Shown: positions 49,468 to 57,755 of the stretch, one piece after another
Layout of the letters: the number at the start of each line of letters is the position of its first letter
Numbering within the stretch: the first letter of the stretch is position 1
DNA from: PFJX01 sp044227325
GTDB taxonomy: Bacteria > Pseudomonadota > Gammaproteobacteria > Burkholderiales > Thiobacillaceae
Length of the DNA: 64,000 nucleotides
Assembly: GCA_044227325.1 (NCBI GenBank)
Contig: JBGAFI010000007.1
Coordinates: 62,001 to 126,000 of the forward strand
Reading direction: 5' to 3'
Translations under genes and position numbers: made by a program
Notes under the pieces: model-generated
Told to the model about the DNA's origin: nothing
Seen by the model: only the letters and a program-made list of their open reading frames with translations
The model's database searches: none

Positions 49468-50970
49468 TCACTCTTGCTTCTTAACTTCGGTGGCAGTATC
49501 GCGAAACGCCAGCCCGTCATCTGGGTCATCATTGTCGGTAATCATCATGTTCCAAGTGAACGAGTTGTACACGTGAAATTCAGGCAGCCAACTTTTCACT
49601 TGTCCACCCACTAACCAATGGTGAGCGATACCGGGGAACATGACGTGATCTACCGGATGCGTTGCGTTGGGGTTGTGGAACATGGAGAGCCCTTCAGCCC
49701 AGGTTTCAGTCACAGCGCCCTGCTTTACTTCGTGAAAAAAGGGATCAGGCATTGCTGCGTTTGGATCGTGGCGATGCTTTACGCCTGACCGAAATATTCG
49801 CTGGTTCGGAAGTCCAAAACCTGCAAGCCGTCCCATGCGATTGAATTTCGAGATCGTCCCGGAAGACGAGAACAACACTGCGCTAACGTTCTCCGCTCCC
49901 GGCTGGAAAAAGTAACCCGATGGAATTACCTTGCCTTGGTACTCATGCGTTTCGATCTTCAGAGGTGTGATTATCAGCTGGCCGGTATCGTCAAAGACGA
50001 AATCGTGGGTGACACCATAGAGGTATTCAAGAAGCGCTGGCGAAGTCCAAGTCATGGACTGGTCCTCGTGGAAGTCAGCAACTGCGAAAACCAGCGGATT
50101 ACCCTTAACGTGCTCTAGATCCCAATATTTAGTCTTCCGGTTCAGCTTGGAGTACAGCGCGCTACCGAATCGAATGGGCACACGGGTCTTCAGTAAATCT
50201 TTGATCTCATCTGGCGTGCGCATTCTAGGCATGCCGTTCGTTGGCGGATCGGGCGGGAGATCATTCGGAGATGGACCGACGATGACAGCCTCGATGAACA
50301 CCTTGCTTCGCCCATCGCTAACCTCAAAGTCAGGCGCCTCATGCTCCTTGTTCACGAAGAGGCCAAGTTCCAGCAGCGCTGCATAGAGATACAGCTCCCA
50401 AATCCGTGAATCGAATGCGGTGGTCTGAAACTGTTCTACGAAGTTGCCATCAACATCAACATAGTGGCGCATCATTTCAGACATGATCGCCCGTGCCGGC
50501 ACCCAGTGAGCGCGTGAGCACAGCATGTGAAAGGCTGGGTGCTGTTGGTTCACTGGAAGGTTTGTATTGAACAGATCAACACCCGCTTTGTCGGTCTTTT
50601 CGTCGCCTTGAGAGAAGACCGTTTCTCCACTCGCGATGTGCTTCCTGAACGAAGCGAACAGCGCGTGACGCGCGTTCGTTCTAGCCATGCTGCAACTCAC
50701 GTCGATGCAGCGGAATCGACCCTTGTTGTCTCGACCAAGCATCACATAGCCAAAATCTCGATCATATCGATCTTTTATCAGGACGCCGATCAACCTCTCA
50801 GCCCTGTCCGAAAAGAACTCCAGCTCAATGCCCACCGCATCCGCAATCGGTGATCGAGTCCAAGCGACAAATGCGTTATATCGCTCGGTCGTTATCTGAA
50901 CTACGCCACTTTCATCTAGCAAAGCGGCTACCCGCTGCGCTTTCGTGCCCCTGCGTCTTGCCTCACCCAT
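49468..50970 (-). CDS. Unknown 500-residue protein with possible nuclease-like segment
   Basis: This is a large soluble protein with a basic start (MGEARRRGTKAQRVAALL). I recognise no named family. The segment APDFEVSDGRSKVFIEAVIV (about residues 216-235) has a D-x(n)-E-x-V arrangement next to beta strands that recalls variant PD-(D/E)xK nucleases, but the usual lysine is absent. The gene begins 54 bases after the ImmA/IrrE gene on the same strand, so it may be the third member of that unit. Lower GC than the ICE core suggests separate acquisition. Confidence 0.65.
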   Translation of the reverse strand: MGEARRRGTKAQRVAALLDESGVVQITTERYNAFVAWTRSPIADAVGIELEFFSDRAERLIGVLIKDRYDRDFGYVMLGRDNKGRFRCIDVSCSMARTNARHALFASFRKHIASGETVFSQGDEKTDKAGVDLFNTNLPVNQQHPAFHMLCSRAHWVPARAIMSEMMRHYVDVDGNFVEQFQTTAFDSRIWELYLYAALLELGLFVNKEHEAPDFEVSDGRSKVFIEAVIVGPSPNDLPPDPPTNGMPRMRTPDEIKDLLKTRVPIRFGSALYSKLNRKTKYWDLEHVKGNPLVFAVADFHEDQSMTWTSPALLEYLYGVTHDFVFDDTGQLIITPLKIETHEYQGKVIPSGYFFQPGAENVSAVLFSSSGTISKFNRMGRLAGFGLPNQRIFRSGVKHRHDPNAAMPDPFFHEVKQGAVTETWAEGLSMFHNPNATHPVDHVMFPGIAHHWLVGGQVKSWLPEFHVYNSFTWNMMITDNDDPDDGLAFRDTATEVKKQE

Positions 50971-51024
50971 ACGCCCACCTGTTTATAGTTAGCGAACGCG
51001 CTTGGACATCGTTGTCCTTTCACA

Positions 51025-52233
51025 TCAAGATTTGGACAGGGGCCGAAACGGCACCACTCTGTTGCCTTGGGCCAGAGGGTTATCCGCCGGCTTCTGGGTT
51101 GCTTTCAGTCGTGCGAACTCAACGACATTGGTCTTGCCTTGGATATAGCCTTCGGGCAGTCCGGCAAGAGCCTCAACGTCCCCCGCAGCCAGCCCGATGT
51201 GCCTTGGGATGGCTTCCAAGGGCATGACCTTCTCTTCGACCAGTAGATCAATCGTGCGACGCAGCAGGCGAGGCTGCTCAGGTTTGCGATCATCGTCACC
51301 AGGTTCCGATTTCGCCCCCCACCGAGCGGAGCGCCGTTTGAAAAGCATCAAAGCACCATCCTCATCCAGCAACTCAAGTGCCTTCAGGCGCATGATGATC
51401 GCCGCAGCAGATACACCCCACCGGCGCTTCAGCAGCAGCAAATCATCAAGTGTCGGAGGCACGCGAACCTCGGGGGCGAAAGTTTCGGCGGGCAACAAAA
51501 ATGCGCCTGCGAAACGGTGCGCCTGCTGCTCCATCAGTTTGTGGCGAGCACTGTCCGTCACGCGTTGAATGTTGCGATGTAAAACAAGATGCCCGATCTC
51601 ATGAGCAAGATCGAAGCGACTGCGGTACCCATTGTCTTTGTCGGCAGACAGGAGGATGAGTGGGCGTTCCAACACCGTGCTCCACGCCGAAAGCCCCTCA
51701 ATCTGCGCGATGCCGGTTTCTTCACGGACGAGGATGACACCAGCGCCTTCCACTGCAAGCGCCAAGTCTTGAATCGCCGAACGGCCTAGACGCCACAGGT
51801 CACGGCATTCGCAAGCAGCTTTCTCGATGTCCTCGGCAGTGATCTCTTCCGGGTCCTTGTAATTTCGAGACGGCAAATTCACATCGGGGTAGTCGACGTA
51901 CTCCATCAAAGCTGTGGCCAGATCCTGGGCCCACTCAATGCGAGCTTCAAGCATTGCTCGCGCCGCAACATGTGCAGACGCGTTACTGCGAAAAAGCGGC
52001 AATGACAACTTCTCACCAAGCACACGCGTAAACCACTCTGGCGTGACATTCACCACACCAGCAAGGCGTTCAAGCGCATCTCGTTCTGGTACCTGGGTTC
52101 CTGCGCGCCACTTGCTGATGGTCGCTGGTGACACCTCCACCATTGAGGCTAGTTGAACCTGAGTCAGGCGACGGGCAGCAAGAATCTGACTAAGCCGCTC
52201 CTTCTGAAATCCTTGTACGCCACCTCTGCTCAT
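51025..52233 (-). CDS. XRE-family HTH plus ImmA/IrrE metallopeptidase
   Basis: This 402-residue protein has an N-terminal helix-turn-helix (LTQVQLASMVEVSPATISKW, about residues 23-42) and a zinc peptidase domain with HEIGH at 211-215 and a downstream acidic ligand in QAHRFAGAFLLPAE. ImmA/IrrE proteases cleave repressors to switch on mobile elements or stress genes. HTH-ImmA fusions also occur as toxin-antitoxin-like or defence regulators. The ATG at 52233 overlaps the stop of the upstream gene (ATGA). A longer frame extends back into that gene and is rejected. Confidence 0.88.
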   Translation of the reverse strand: MSRGGVQGFQKERLSQILAARRLTQVQLASMVEVSPATISKWRAGTQVPERDALERLAGVVNVTPEWFTRVLGEKLSLPLFRSNASAHVAARAMLEARIEWAQDLATALMEYVDYPDVNLPSRNYKDPEEITAEDIEKAACECRDLWRLGRSAIQDLALAVEGAGVILVREETGIAQIEGLSAWSTVLERPLILLSADKDNGYRSRFDLAHEIGHLVLHRNIQRVTDSARHKLMEQQAHRFAGAFLLPAETFAPEVRVPPTLDDLLLLKRRWGVSAAAIIMRLKALELLDEDGALMLFKRRSARWGAKSEPGDDDRKPEQPRLLRRTIDLLVEEKVMPLEAIPRHIGLAAGDVEALAGLPEGYIQGKTNVVEFARLKATQKPADNPLAQGNRVVPFRPLSKS

Positions 52234-52898
52234 GATTTTGTTCCGTCTTTGTCCTGCTGTTTGCCGATGTTCTGCTTGAGCTTCGGCACGGCAAGATCGT
52301 GCTGACCAGCCGGCATCTGGTCGTACCTCTTCACAAACTCTTCCAGGGGCTCTTTGAATAGCCAGCCGCGCATGAGTCGATCTGGGACTGCAATCTGAAT
52401 CGAAACGGGCGATTCCGGTTGAACATTGAGATTGCCCGAGAAACAAGCCACAAAAAATGCAACGGCATCCGATGGAGGCTGATAGCCAGAGAACAACTCG
52501 GGCTGAACCAGGGGTTCAATCGCCATGTTCGCTAGTGACATTTGCCGTCTGGTGTGACTACGTCGACCGTTGATCCAGAAGCCTTCCGGGATGTTGAATC
52601 GTGCAAGCGTGAATACGCCTGTGCGCCCCGTCACGATCCCGTTCCCGCGAATTGGCGATGGCTCTGCGCCGTTGGCAGCTAACGCGCGGTAAAAGGCTTC
52701 GTTCATATGGAAGTGCCGCATCTGCCCGACAACATGAGGAAGGTGTCCCTCGTCCATACCACGAGCAGCTACATACGCACGTTGCGCCCCTACCGCCAGA
52801 GCATCCTCGACGCCCATTACCACTTCACGCGGCAAGTTCTTTACGAGCAGACCATGGATCGTTTCTTGGGTCGGCTGAGGCATCTGCAACTCCGTCAT
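52230..52898 (-). CDS. Unknown partner protein of the ImmA/IrrE gene
   Basis: This 222-residue soluble protein belongs to no family I recognise. It has an N-terminal helical part (QETIHGLLVKNLPREVVMG) and a middle with RFNIPEGFWINGRRSHTRR. It is translationally coupled to the HTH-ImmA/IrrE gene, so it could be the substrate or partner of the peptidase. The ATG at 52898 has no clear ribosome binding site. An ATG at 52883 has ACGGAG six bases upstream and may be the true start. Confidence 0.65.
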   Translation of the reverse strand: MTELQMPQPTQETIHGLLVKNLPREVVMGVEDALAVGAQRAYVAARGMDEGHLPHVVGQMRHFHMNEAFYRALAANGAEPSPIRGNGIVTGRTGVFTLARFNIPEGFWINGRRSHTRRQMSLANMAIEPLVQPELFSGYQPPSDAVAFFVACFSGNLNVQPESPVSIQIAVPDRLMRGWLFKEPLEEFVKRYDQMPAGQHDLAVPKLKQNIGKQQDKDGTKS

Positions 52899-52902
52899 TG
52901 GA

Positions 52903-52945
52903 TTTCGTTAAAACGGATTATGCATTGAAAATGTTTCGTTTAAAA
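52903..52945 (-). promoter_or_regulatory. Candidate XRE operator and promoter with direct repeats
   Basis: Two near-identical sequences, TTTCGTTTAAAA (52934-52945) and TTTCGTTAAAAC (52903-52914), are 31 bp apart, about three helical turns, on either side of a -10-like CATAAT (minus strand, 52917-52922). This suits autoregulation by the HTH protein encoded second in the operon. Confidence 0.5.
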
Positions 52946-53011
52946 GAGTTTTCAGTTGAAGATGTGACTGGAGAGAACGGAAAGCAATCGAGACATAGGC
53001 GCGGCCGTGCG

Positions 53012-54142
53012 TCAAAGTAGATGGGGCATGGGTGGCAATGCGTGCATGAAGGTGTCGTTCTTCCACTCGCTGTCCATGGCGGTGATGCGATGGACAAACG
53101 CGTTGCTCACGTCGTCGGAATAGTCAATCAGGCTCCGCAGCAGGTCGAAGGTTTCAGTTTGGGCGACACTCCACGCCTTCTTGCGCGCCAATAGCTCCGG
53201 CAGCCTGTGTTCCTCGACAAAGTCCTGATATTTTCCGATCAGGCCCACCGTCACGTCGGCGAGCTGGATGCCGGGTTCGGCCCTGGAGTCGGAGAACCGA
53301 TAGTCGATGCCCCGCGCACGCTGCTTAAAGCCATCGGCGTTCAAGCTTTTTTCGACTTGGACTTCGCGGTCGAAGACGTGCGTGGCGTTCTTGAACAGCA
53401 AGATGGGCATCGTGAAGAACGAGCTGAAGCTGTCTATAAGCACATCCGCATCTTCATCGACGAGGAAGGCTAGCTCGGCCAGGATTTGGGCCTTTCTGAC
53501 TAGCTCCTTCAGCATGTGGGTTGGCAGGTTGGTGGCCTTCGGATTGTGGAGATCGAGAAAGGCCGCAACGTCTGCGATGAATTCGGTGACCTTGCCACGC
53601 TGGATGGCGGGGTAGCCGTGATGCTTCATCAGGGCCAGGAACGCGTGCTTGTCCATACAGGCGATCCGATAGAGCTCGTTCTTCATCTCCCTCCGAGCGT
53701 GGCTGAAGGCGTCAAAGCGCTTGCTGGCCAAGATTGAATCGACGATGTCCACGATTGACCAATAAACGACGTTGATGCTCGAGTAGTGGATCACCAGTTG
53801 GCGCTCAGAAAGCCAAGCCAAGAAACGCGCCATCTTGCGCGACGCCAGGACCGCCTCGAAATCTCCACTGGCGATGTGCTTTAACTTGATTTCCGGCGCG
53901 CTGTCTTGCATGCCCAGGGCGTCGCGCAGTGACGCGATCTCTGGAAGAACCTGCCCCTCTTGGAGTGCGATGCCGCCGAGAACGAAGTTCTTGTGCTCGG
54001 CGACGTTGGTCCCATCGTCCGTCAGCAGAAACTTGCGGATGTTATTGGTCTCGTCGTAGTAGAAGGTGAACTTGTCGTCGGCTCGGCGAATCCCGTAAGC
54101 TTGGATCATCATGGCGCGCATGGCGGACCAATCGAATGCCAT
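53012..54142 (-). CDS. DUF3800-family protein
   Basis: This 376-residue protein has FTFYYDETNNIRKF at about residues 25-38 with acidic residues D30 and E31, and a later conserved GIQLADVTVG. These are the features of DUF3800, an RNase H-like fold common in mobile elements and defence islands. Nuclease activity is likely but unproven for this group. GAGGAGAG precedes the ATG. It lies before the ImmA/IrrE unit on the same strand but has its own spacing of 113 bases. Confidence 0.8.
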   Translation of the reverse strand: MAFDWSAMRAMMIQAYGIRRADDKFTFYYDETNNIRKFLLTDDGTNVAEHKNFVLGGIALQEGQVLPEIASLRDALGMQDSAPEIKLKHIASGDFEAVLASRKMARFLAWLSERQLVIHYSSINVVYWSIVDIVDSILASKRFDAFSHARREMKNELYRIACMDKHAFLALMKHHGYPAIQRGKVTEFIADVAAFLDLHNPKATNLPTHMLKELVRKAQILAELAFLVDEDADVLIDSFSSFFTMPILLFKNATHVFDREVQVEKSLNADGFKQRARGIDYRFSDSRAEPGIQLADVTVGLIGKYQDFVEEHRLPELLARKKAWSVAQTETFDLLRSLIDYSDDVSNAFVHRITAMDSEWKNDTFMHALPPMPHLL

Positions 54143-54523
54143 CTGGCTCTCCTCTGCTGCCTCAGTCTGCCTGCGGCTCGGTTCCCGTCACTACGGCATC
54201 GACACCAAGCTCGTCAAGGTTGTCGTTCAGCAGTTGACACAGTCACCGACTGCAATCGGTCACTTTGTAGCCTCTGGAGTGACAACGTACCAATAACCGC
54301 AATGGCCGGATTCTGTTGAAAAACTCGTTCTGGCTGCTGGCAGGAGGAAAAGTCAAAATGACTACCTCTCAGAATCGTCCATAATCGACGATATCATCTT
54401 GGTTGATGGTTTGGGCATCCCCCATACAGAGCCAACAAATCACATTGGTGAGTTTTTCAACACAATCGCCGATGACCTGTCCTCGGCAAATTGGGCGTTT
54501 TCCCTTCACCAAATGGTCGACAG
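54143..54523. other. Intergenic region containing a MITE-like element
   Basis: There is no gene here. The stretch 54230-54300 contains a short inverted pair (ACTGCAATCGGTCAC area). Most of the rest is the 159-bp inverted-repeat element listed separately. Confidence 0.6.
54309..54467. repeat. MITE-like element, 159 bp
   Basis: The terminal inverted repeats GATTCTGTTGAAAAACTC (54309-54326) and GAGTTTTTCAACACAATC (54450-54467) match at 17 of 18 positions. The flanks carry a direct GCCG on both sides (54305-54308, 54468-54471), as a 4-bp target duplication would. There is no coding capacity, so a transposase elsewhere would be needed to move it. Confidence 0.7.
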
Positions 54524-55186
54524 CTACCGACCGTCCTTTGCCATAGGAACGCAGTCGCGGAAGTCCATATAGATTCGAGTAACGCGGTCCATCCGCTGCT
54601 GTGAACCAGATAGCGTTGCCAACAAGCGATAGGCGAAGTGCATGATCGCATTTGAGAATCGAACCACCGTAAGCGCCAGCTCAAAGGGGTATCCATGTCG
54701 CACACGGTGAAGTGCATGAATCCCGCTGTGGACGAATGAGTTCAGCGCATGCCGTGAATACTGATTGAACTCGGCAAGTGGGGCGGCCAATGCCTCGGGG
54801 GCAACCTTGCCAACGGCGTTGAGCATCTCCAAGTATCCAGGCAAGTTCTTCGCAGCCTGCTCTGACTCCAAGTCGAGTGTCTTCGCAAGCCGCTCGATCT
54901 GCGCTGGCGTCGCAGCGAACATCAACCAAGCGGCACGCAGAAGGGCCTCATACTGAAGTCGCAGCACGGCCGAGCCTGAGTTGGGCGAACCTACGGCGAA
55001 AGCAGCCCTCAACGTCCGGGAATGCTCTACGCAAAGGTCGCATGCCGACCCTACCAGTTCCCCCTGCGAGTGCGAGAAGGCTAGACTCACCCCGGACTCA
55101 GGAAAGCATCCGACAATGGCCATTTCGAAAGATTCTGAGCGTTCTAGTAGAGTAGCCAAGGGGACATCGTAGGTTGCCTCTGTCAT
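54524..55186 (-). CDS. Unknown helical protein (DUF6988-like)
   Basis: This 220-residue, largely helical soluble protein has RLQYEALLRAAWLMFAATPA, HALNSFVHSGIHALHR and VRFSNAIMHFAYRLL. The pattern resembles a family I believe is DUF6988, with a HEPN-like look (R...H pairs on helices). RNase activity cannot be judged. I prefer the ATG at 55186. A TTG at 55210 is the alternative. It is a lone accessory gene between the MITE and the SSB gene. Confidence 0.6.
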   Translation of the reverse strand: MTEATYDVPLATLLERSESFEMAIVGCFPESGVSLAFSHSQGELVGSACDLCVEHSRTLRAAFAVGSPNSGSAVLRLQYEALLRAAWLMFAATPAQIERLAKTLDLESEQAAKNLPGYLEMLNAVGKVAPEALAAPLAEFNQYSRHALNSFVHSGIHALHRVRHGYPFELALTVVRFSNAIMHFAYRLLATLSGSQQRMDRVTRIYMDFRDCVPMAKDGR

Positions 55187-55373
55187 ATTCGCGCAGAAAC
55201 TCCGAGCCAATCAGGGATGCCAGATACTACCTTAACCTCAGTGCAACTGGGACTTGGCACCGGCGATCGGAAACGCTGCAGATGACTTGACCATCAAGCC
55301 AATGATTTGAGGCCGTCCTTGGCAAAACGATGCAGCTAGAAGTTGTCCAGGCAAAAATATCAGCAACGCTCCA

Positions 55374-55775
55374 TCAGGTCGGCTCAGCCTCCTGGCTTGG
55401 ATCTGCCACCCTCTCCCTGAACTGCACCGACTCGATACGCGACAGCGCCAGCGTGACGTCATCCACCGCCAGACGGAATTCGCTCTTCGTCTCGCCGGAT
55501 GTCTTGTCCTGCCAGGTCTCCTCGCGCAGGCGGCCTTCGACCTTGACCCTGGCGCCCTTGCGCAGCAGCTTGGCCGCCGCTTCCGCCTGCCGGTCCCAGG
55601 CCGAGCAGGTTAGCCAGAAGCCGCCGCTATGCTGGATTTCGCCCTGAGCATCGCGGCTGTATTCGTCAAAAAACACCCTCAGCTCACAGACGGCGCGATC
55701 TTCGCCGCTGACGCTGACGCGCTTGAGGGTGGGCGCCGTGCCCAAGTTGCCTTTACCGACAAAAACGTTACTCAT
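55374..55775 (-). CDS. ssb: Single-stranded DNA-binding protein (ICE type)
   Basis: This 133-residue OB-fold protein starts MSNVFVGKGNLGTAPTLKRV and has FWLTCSAWDRQAEAAAKLL and KVEGRLREETWQDK. It lacks the acidic C-terminal tip of chromosomal SSB, as is common for ICE versions. It protects single-stranded DNA during rolling-circle or theta replication and transfer. It belongs to the PFGI-1-like core and lies between the accessory island and the replication genes. Confidence 0.9.
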   Translation of the reverse strand: MSNVFVGKGNLGTAPTLKRVSVSGEDRAVCELRVFFDEYSRDAQGEIQHSGGFWLTCSAWDRQAEAAAKLLRKGARVKVEGRLREETWQDKTSGETKSEFRLAVDDVTLALSRIESVQFRERVADPSQEAEPT

Positions 55776-55802
55776 CGTGCATCTCCTATCAAATTGACCT
55801 GC

Positions 55803-56240
55803 TCAATAGACAAACCCACGGTTCCTCTCCTCGGAGAGGTCCCGCAACACCTTGCGTGCATGGCGCACCAGGCGTTCTCTCGCGTTGAGCCAGCGCACCT
55901 TGGCGTCCAGCTCGATGTACCAGCGCCCAACTTCGGGAGGCAGACCAGCCACCCTCTTGGCCAACTCGTCGGCGGACAACATCCGGTTTCGGCTGGTCCG
56001 CCACCTGAGTGACACCGCTCCGGATGCACGGCGCTGGATCGCCAACACCAGGCCGATTCCGTTCTCCATCCGGGTCAACTCGACGAACTGCGTCATCTCC
56101 GCCTCGATTTCATTCAGGACCTCCGTCAGGGTCATCGCGATACGGCCGCTTCGTTGCATCGGTGCGGTGCCATCGGATGCCATCCATAGCTCGGCCAGAA
56201 TGGCCAACGCCGGGGCAGATACATCGATTGGCGTGCTCAT
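55803..56240 (-). CDS. DUF3158-like ICE protein
   Basis: This 145-residue protein from the ATG at 56240 is mainly helical, with AVSLRWRTSRNRML in the middle and the end ARKVLRDLSEERNRGF. The LRWR strand followed by helices resembles DUF3158 proteins, which lie between SSB and TIGR03761 genes in PFGI-1-like ICEs, exactly as here. An ATG at 56330 would add 30 basic residues that do not fit the family. Its role in replication is assumed from position. Confidence 0.6.
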   Translation of the reverse strand: MSTPIDVSAPALAILAELWMASDGTAPMQRSGRIAMTLTEVLNEIEAEMTQFVELTRMENGIGLVLAIQRRASGAVSLRWRTSRNRMLSADELAKRVAGLPPEVGRWYIELDAKVRWLNARERLVRHARKVLRDLSEERNRGFVY

Positions 56241-56292
56241 GCCCAACGACCTCGCCAAGCGCCTAGGAATGTTTCGACGATCACGTGCCTCA

Positions 56293-56487
56293 TCATCGGC
56301 GAGGGCTCCCATCGGGGCCGGTCTCGGCATCCGCCCCGCGATTCCTGCTCATCGTCACCACGCACGCCACGCCGGATCGCTGCTCGCCAGGGCCATGATT
56401 CGACTGATCCTCGGTGGGGCCTTTCAAAAGCCGAGCCAGCCAGACGCCCAATTGCCGAACCGATAATTTCCATGCACCCCACTTCAT
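56293..56487 (-). CDS. Doubtful small basic protein
   Basis: This 64-residue frame begins MKWGAWKLSVRQLGVWLARLL, an amphipathic or membrane-active helix, after GAGGTTG. The second half is low-complexity and basic. It would overlap an extended start of the DUF3158-like gene. It may be a real microprotein or chance. I see no second line of evidence. Confidence 0.3.
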   Translation of the reverse strand: MKWGAWKLSVRQLGVWLARLLKGPTEDQSNHGPGEQRSGVACVVTMSRNRGADAETGPDGSPRR

Positions 56488-56612
56488 CTTTCAACCTCGC
56501 CGCCTCGCGCCCGCGCCCTTACCCTTAAAACCCTTTGTGTTACCGAGTGGTAGCCCAATGTTTTGGTGGTGGCTCGATACCCTGTAGCCCGTGTCCATCG
56601 AATCCTGGTTGC

Positions 56613-57611
56613 TCATAGCAGGCCAGCCTCTTCGGCATCCTCGGGTTCTGTTGGACCCACCTCTCGCACCATCCCGCGACGGATGGGTTTGGCATGCTTG
56701 GGTAGTTTCCGACGTTCCAGGACTTCGGCCGGCAGCCCTGGCCAGATTTCCGCCAGGGCCTGGACGCGGTCCTTGATGTCCTTGCTTTTCGGGTCGAGCA
56801 CATCGGCGCGGGTGAGGGCGGCGTAGGCGGGAACCTGCAAAACGTTCTGGTTGCGCAATACCCGGTCGAAGAACGCGCGCATCGGCCGCAACCGTGCATT
56901 CAGCAGTTCCCGCTCTTTCTCTGAGCTGATCAAATCCCGGCCGGCGAGTGTCTTGACCACCCGGACATACAGATCGAAGTCCATGACCAGACGGGAGATC
57001 AGAAACCCGTAGGGCGAACGGAATCCCAGCGTGACCTTGGCGGGCTCCCGGCTTTTCAGGATGGAGAGGTGCATTCCTGCCGCGCCCAGGTTCTCGATCC
57101 GCCCTCGGGCCTCGGCGACAGCCTGACCAAGCTGCTTCATCAAGTCGTCGATCTCGAATTCGGACAGGATCAACATCCAGTCGGCATAGGGGTTGTCCTG
57201 GCCGGAGAGCTGCCACAGGTTCCGCAAGGCCGAGCCGACGTTCTTCGCGCCGGGTATCCGCGCCAGCTTGCCTTCCGGATCGCGGCCGCGGCCGATGAAC
57301 AGCCGCAAGGCCTGACGGGTGTGGACGAGCATGTAATCGTCATCCGAGTCCAGCGAGCCGACGGACAGCATAGTGCGTGCCTCGTCCTTGCCCACCCCTT
57401 TGTCCGCGCCCAGTCGGCTCGTGTAGTCGCGTTTCTCCGCGTCCTGGGCGTCCTCCCAGGCCGACAACAGGAGAGAGAGCGGATACAACGGATGGTGCGA
57501 GGGCACATCCTGGTCCGCGTCCAGAAACTCCTTCAATTGTCGCCGCGCCTCGTCCGGATCGAACTTCGGCACCGCCGCGGCCCGCTTTGTATCCTTACCT
57601 GTCGTCGCCAT
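56613..57611 (-). CDS. TIGR03761 (PFL_4669-family) ICE protein
   Basis: This 332-residue protein has HPLYPLSLLLSAWEDAQDA, then DDDYMLVHTRQALRLFIGRG and FLISRLVMDFDLYVRVVKTL, the conserved blocks of the PFL_4669 family found only in integrating conjugative elements. It is thought to take part in replication or transfer, with no known activity. The ATG at 57611 follows AGGGAG. A GTG at 57620 is the alternative. A pair of palindromic repeats lies upstream. Confidence 0.85.
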   Translation of the reverse strand: MATTGKDTKRAAAVPKFDPDEARRQLKEFLDADQDVPSHHPLYPLSLLLSAWEDAQDAEKRDYTSRLGADKGVGKDEARTMLSVGSLDSDDDYMLVHTRQALRLFIGRGRDPEGKLARIPGAKNVGSALRNLWQLSGQDNPYADWMLILSEFEIDDLMKQLGQAVAEARGRIENLGAAGMHLSILKSREPAKVTLGFRSPYGFLISRLVMDFDLYVRVVKTLAGRDLISSEKERELLNARLRPMRAFFDRVLRNQNVLQVPAYAALTRADVLDPKSKDIKDRVQALAEIWPGLPAEVLERRKLPKHAKPIRRGMVREVGPTEPEDAEEAGLL

Positions 57612-57678
57612 GTACGTCACTCCCTAAACACGTTCCTGAAATCGGTTGGGCCAGCCCCATCCCGAACCACCCTCCGGT

Positions 57679-57743
57679 TTGTCCCCAGTAGGGACACCCA
57701 TCAACTTGTCTCGGACTTGTCCCCACTGGGGACACCCCATCAA
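57679..57743. repeat. Two palindromic direct repeats, TTGTCCCC type
   Basis: Two copies of TTGTCCCC-x-x-x-GGGACACCC-ATCAA lie at 57679-57704 and 57717-57743, 38 bp apart, in the gap between the STY4528-like and TIGR03761 genes. Each contains a GTCCC/GGGAC palindrome; the second is longer (GTCCCC/GGGGAC). They look like paired protein-binding sites, such as an operator or a partition or replication site. Confidence 0.65.
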
Positions 57744-57755
57744 TCACTCGCTCCG

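Noticed and set aside
56237..56494. 85-codon frame overlapping the small basic frame at 56293
   Set aside because: It overlaps two better candidates and ends in low-complexity basic sequence.
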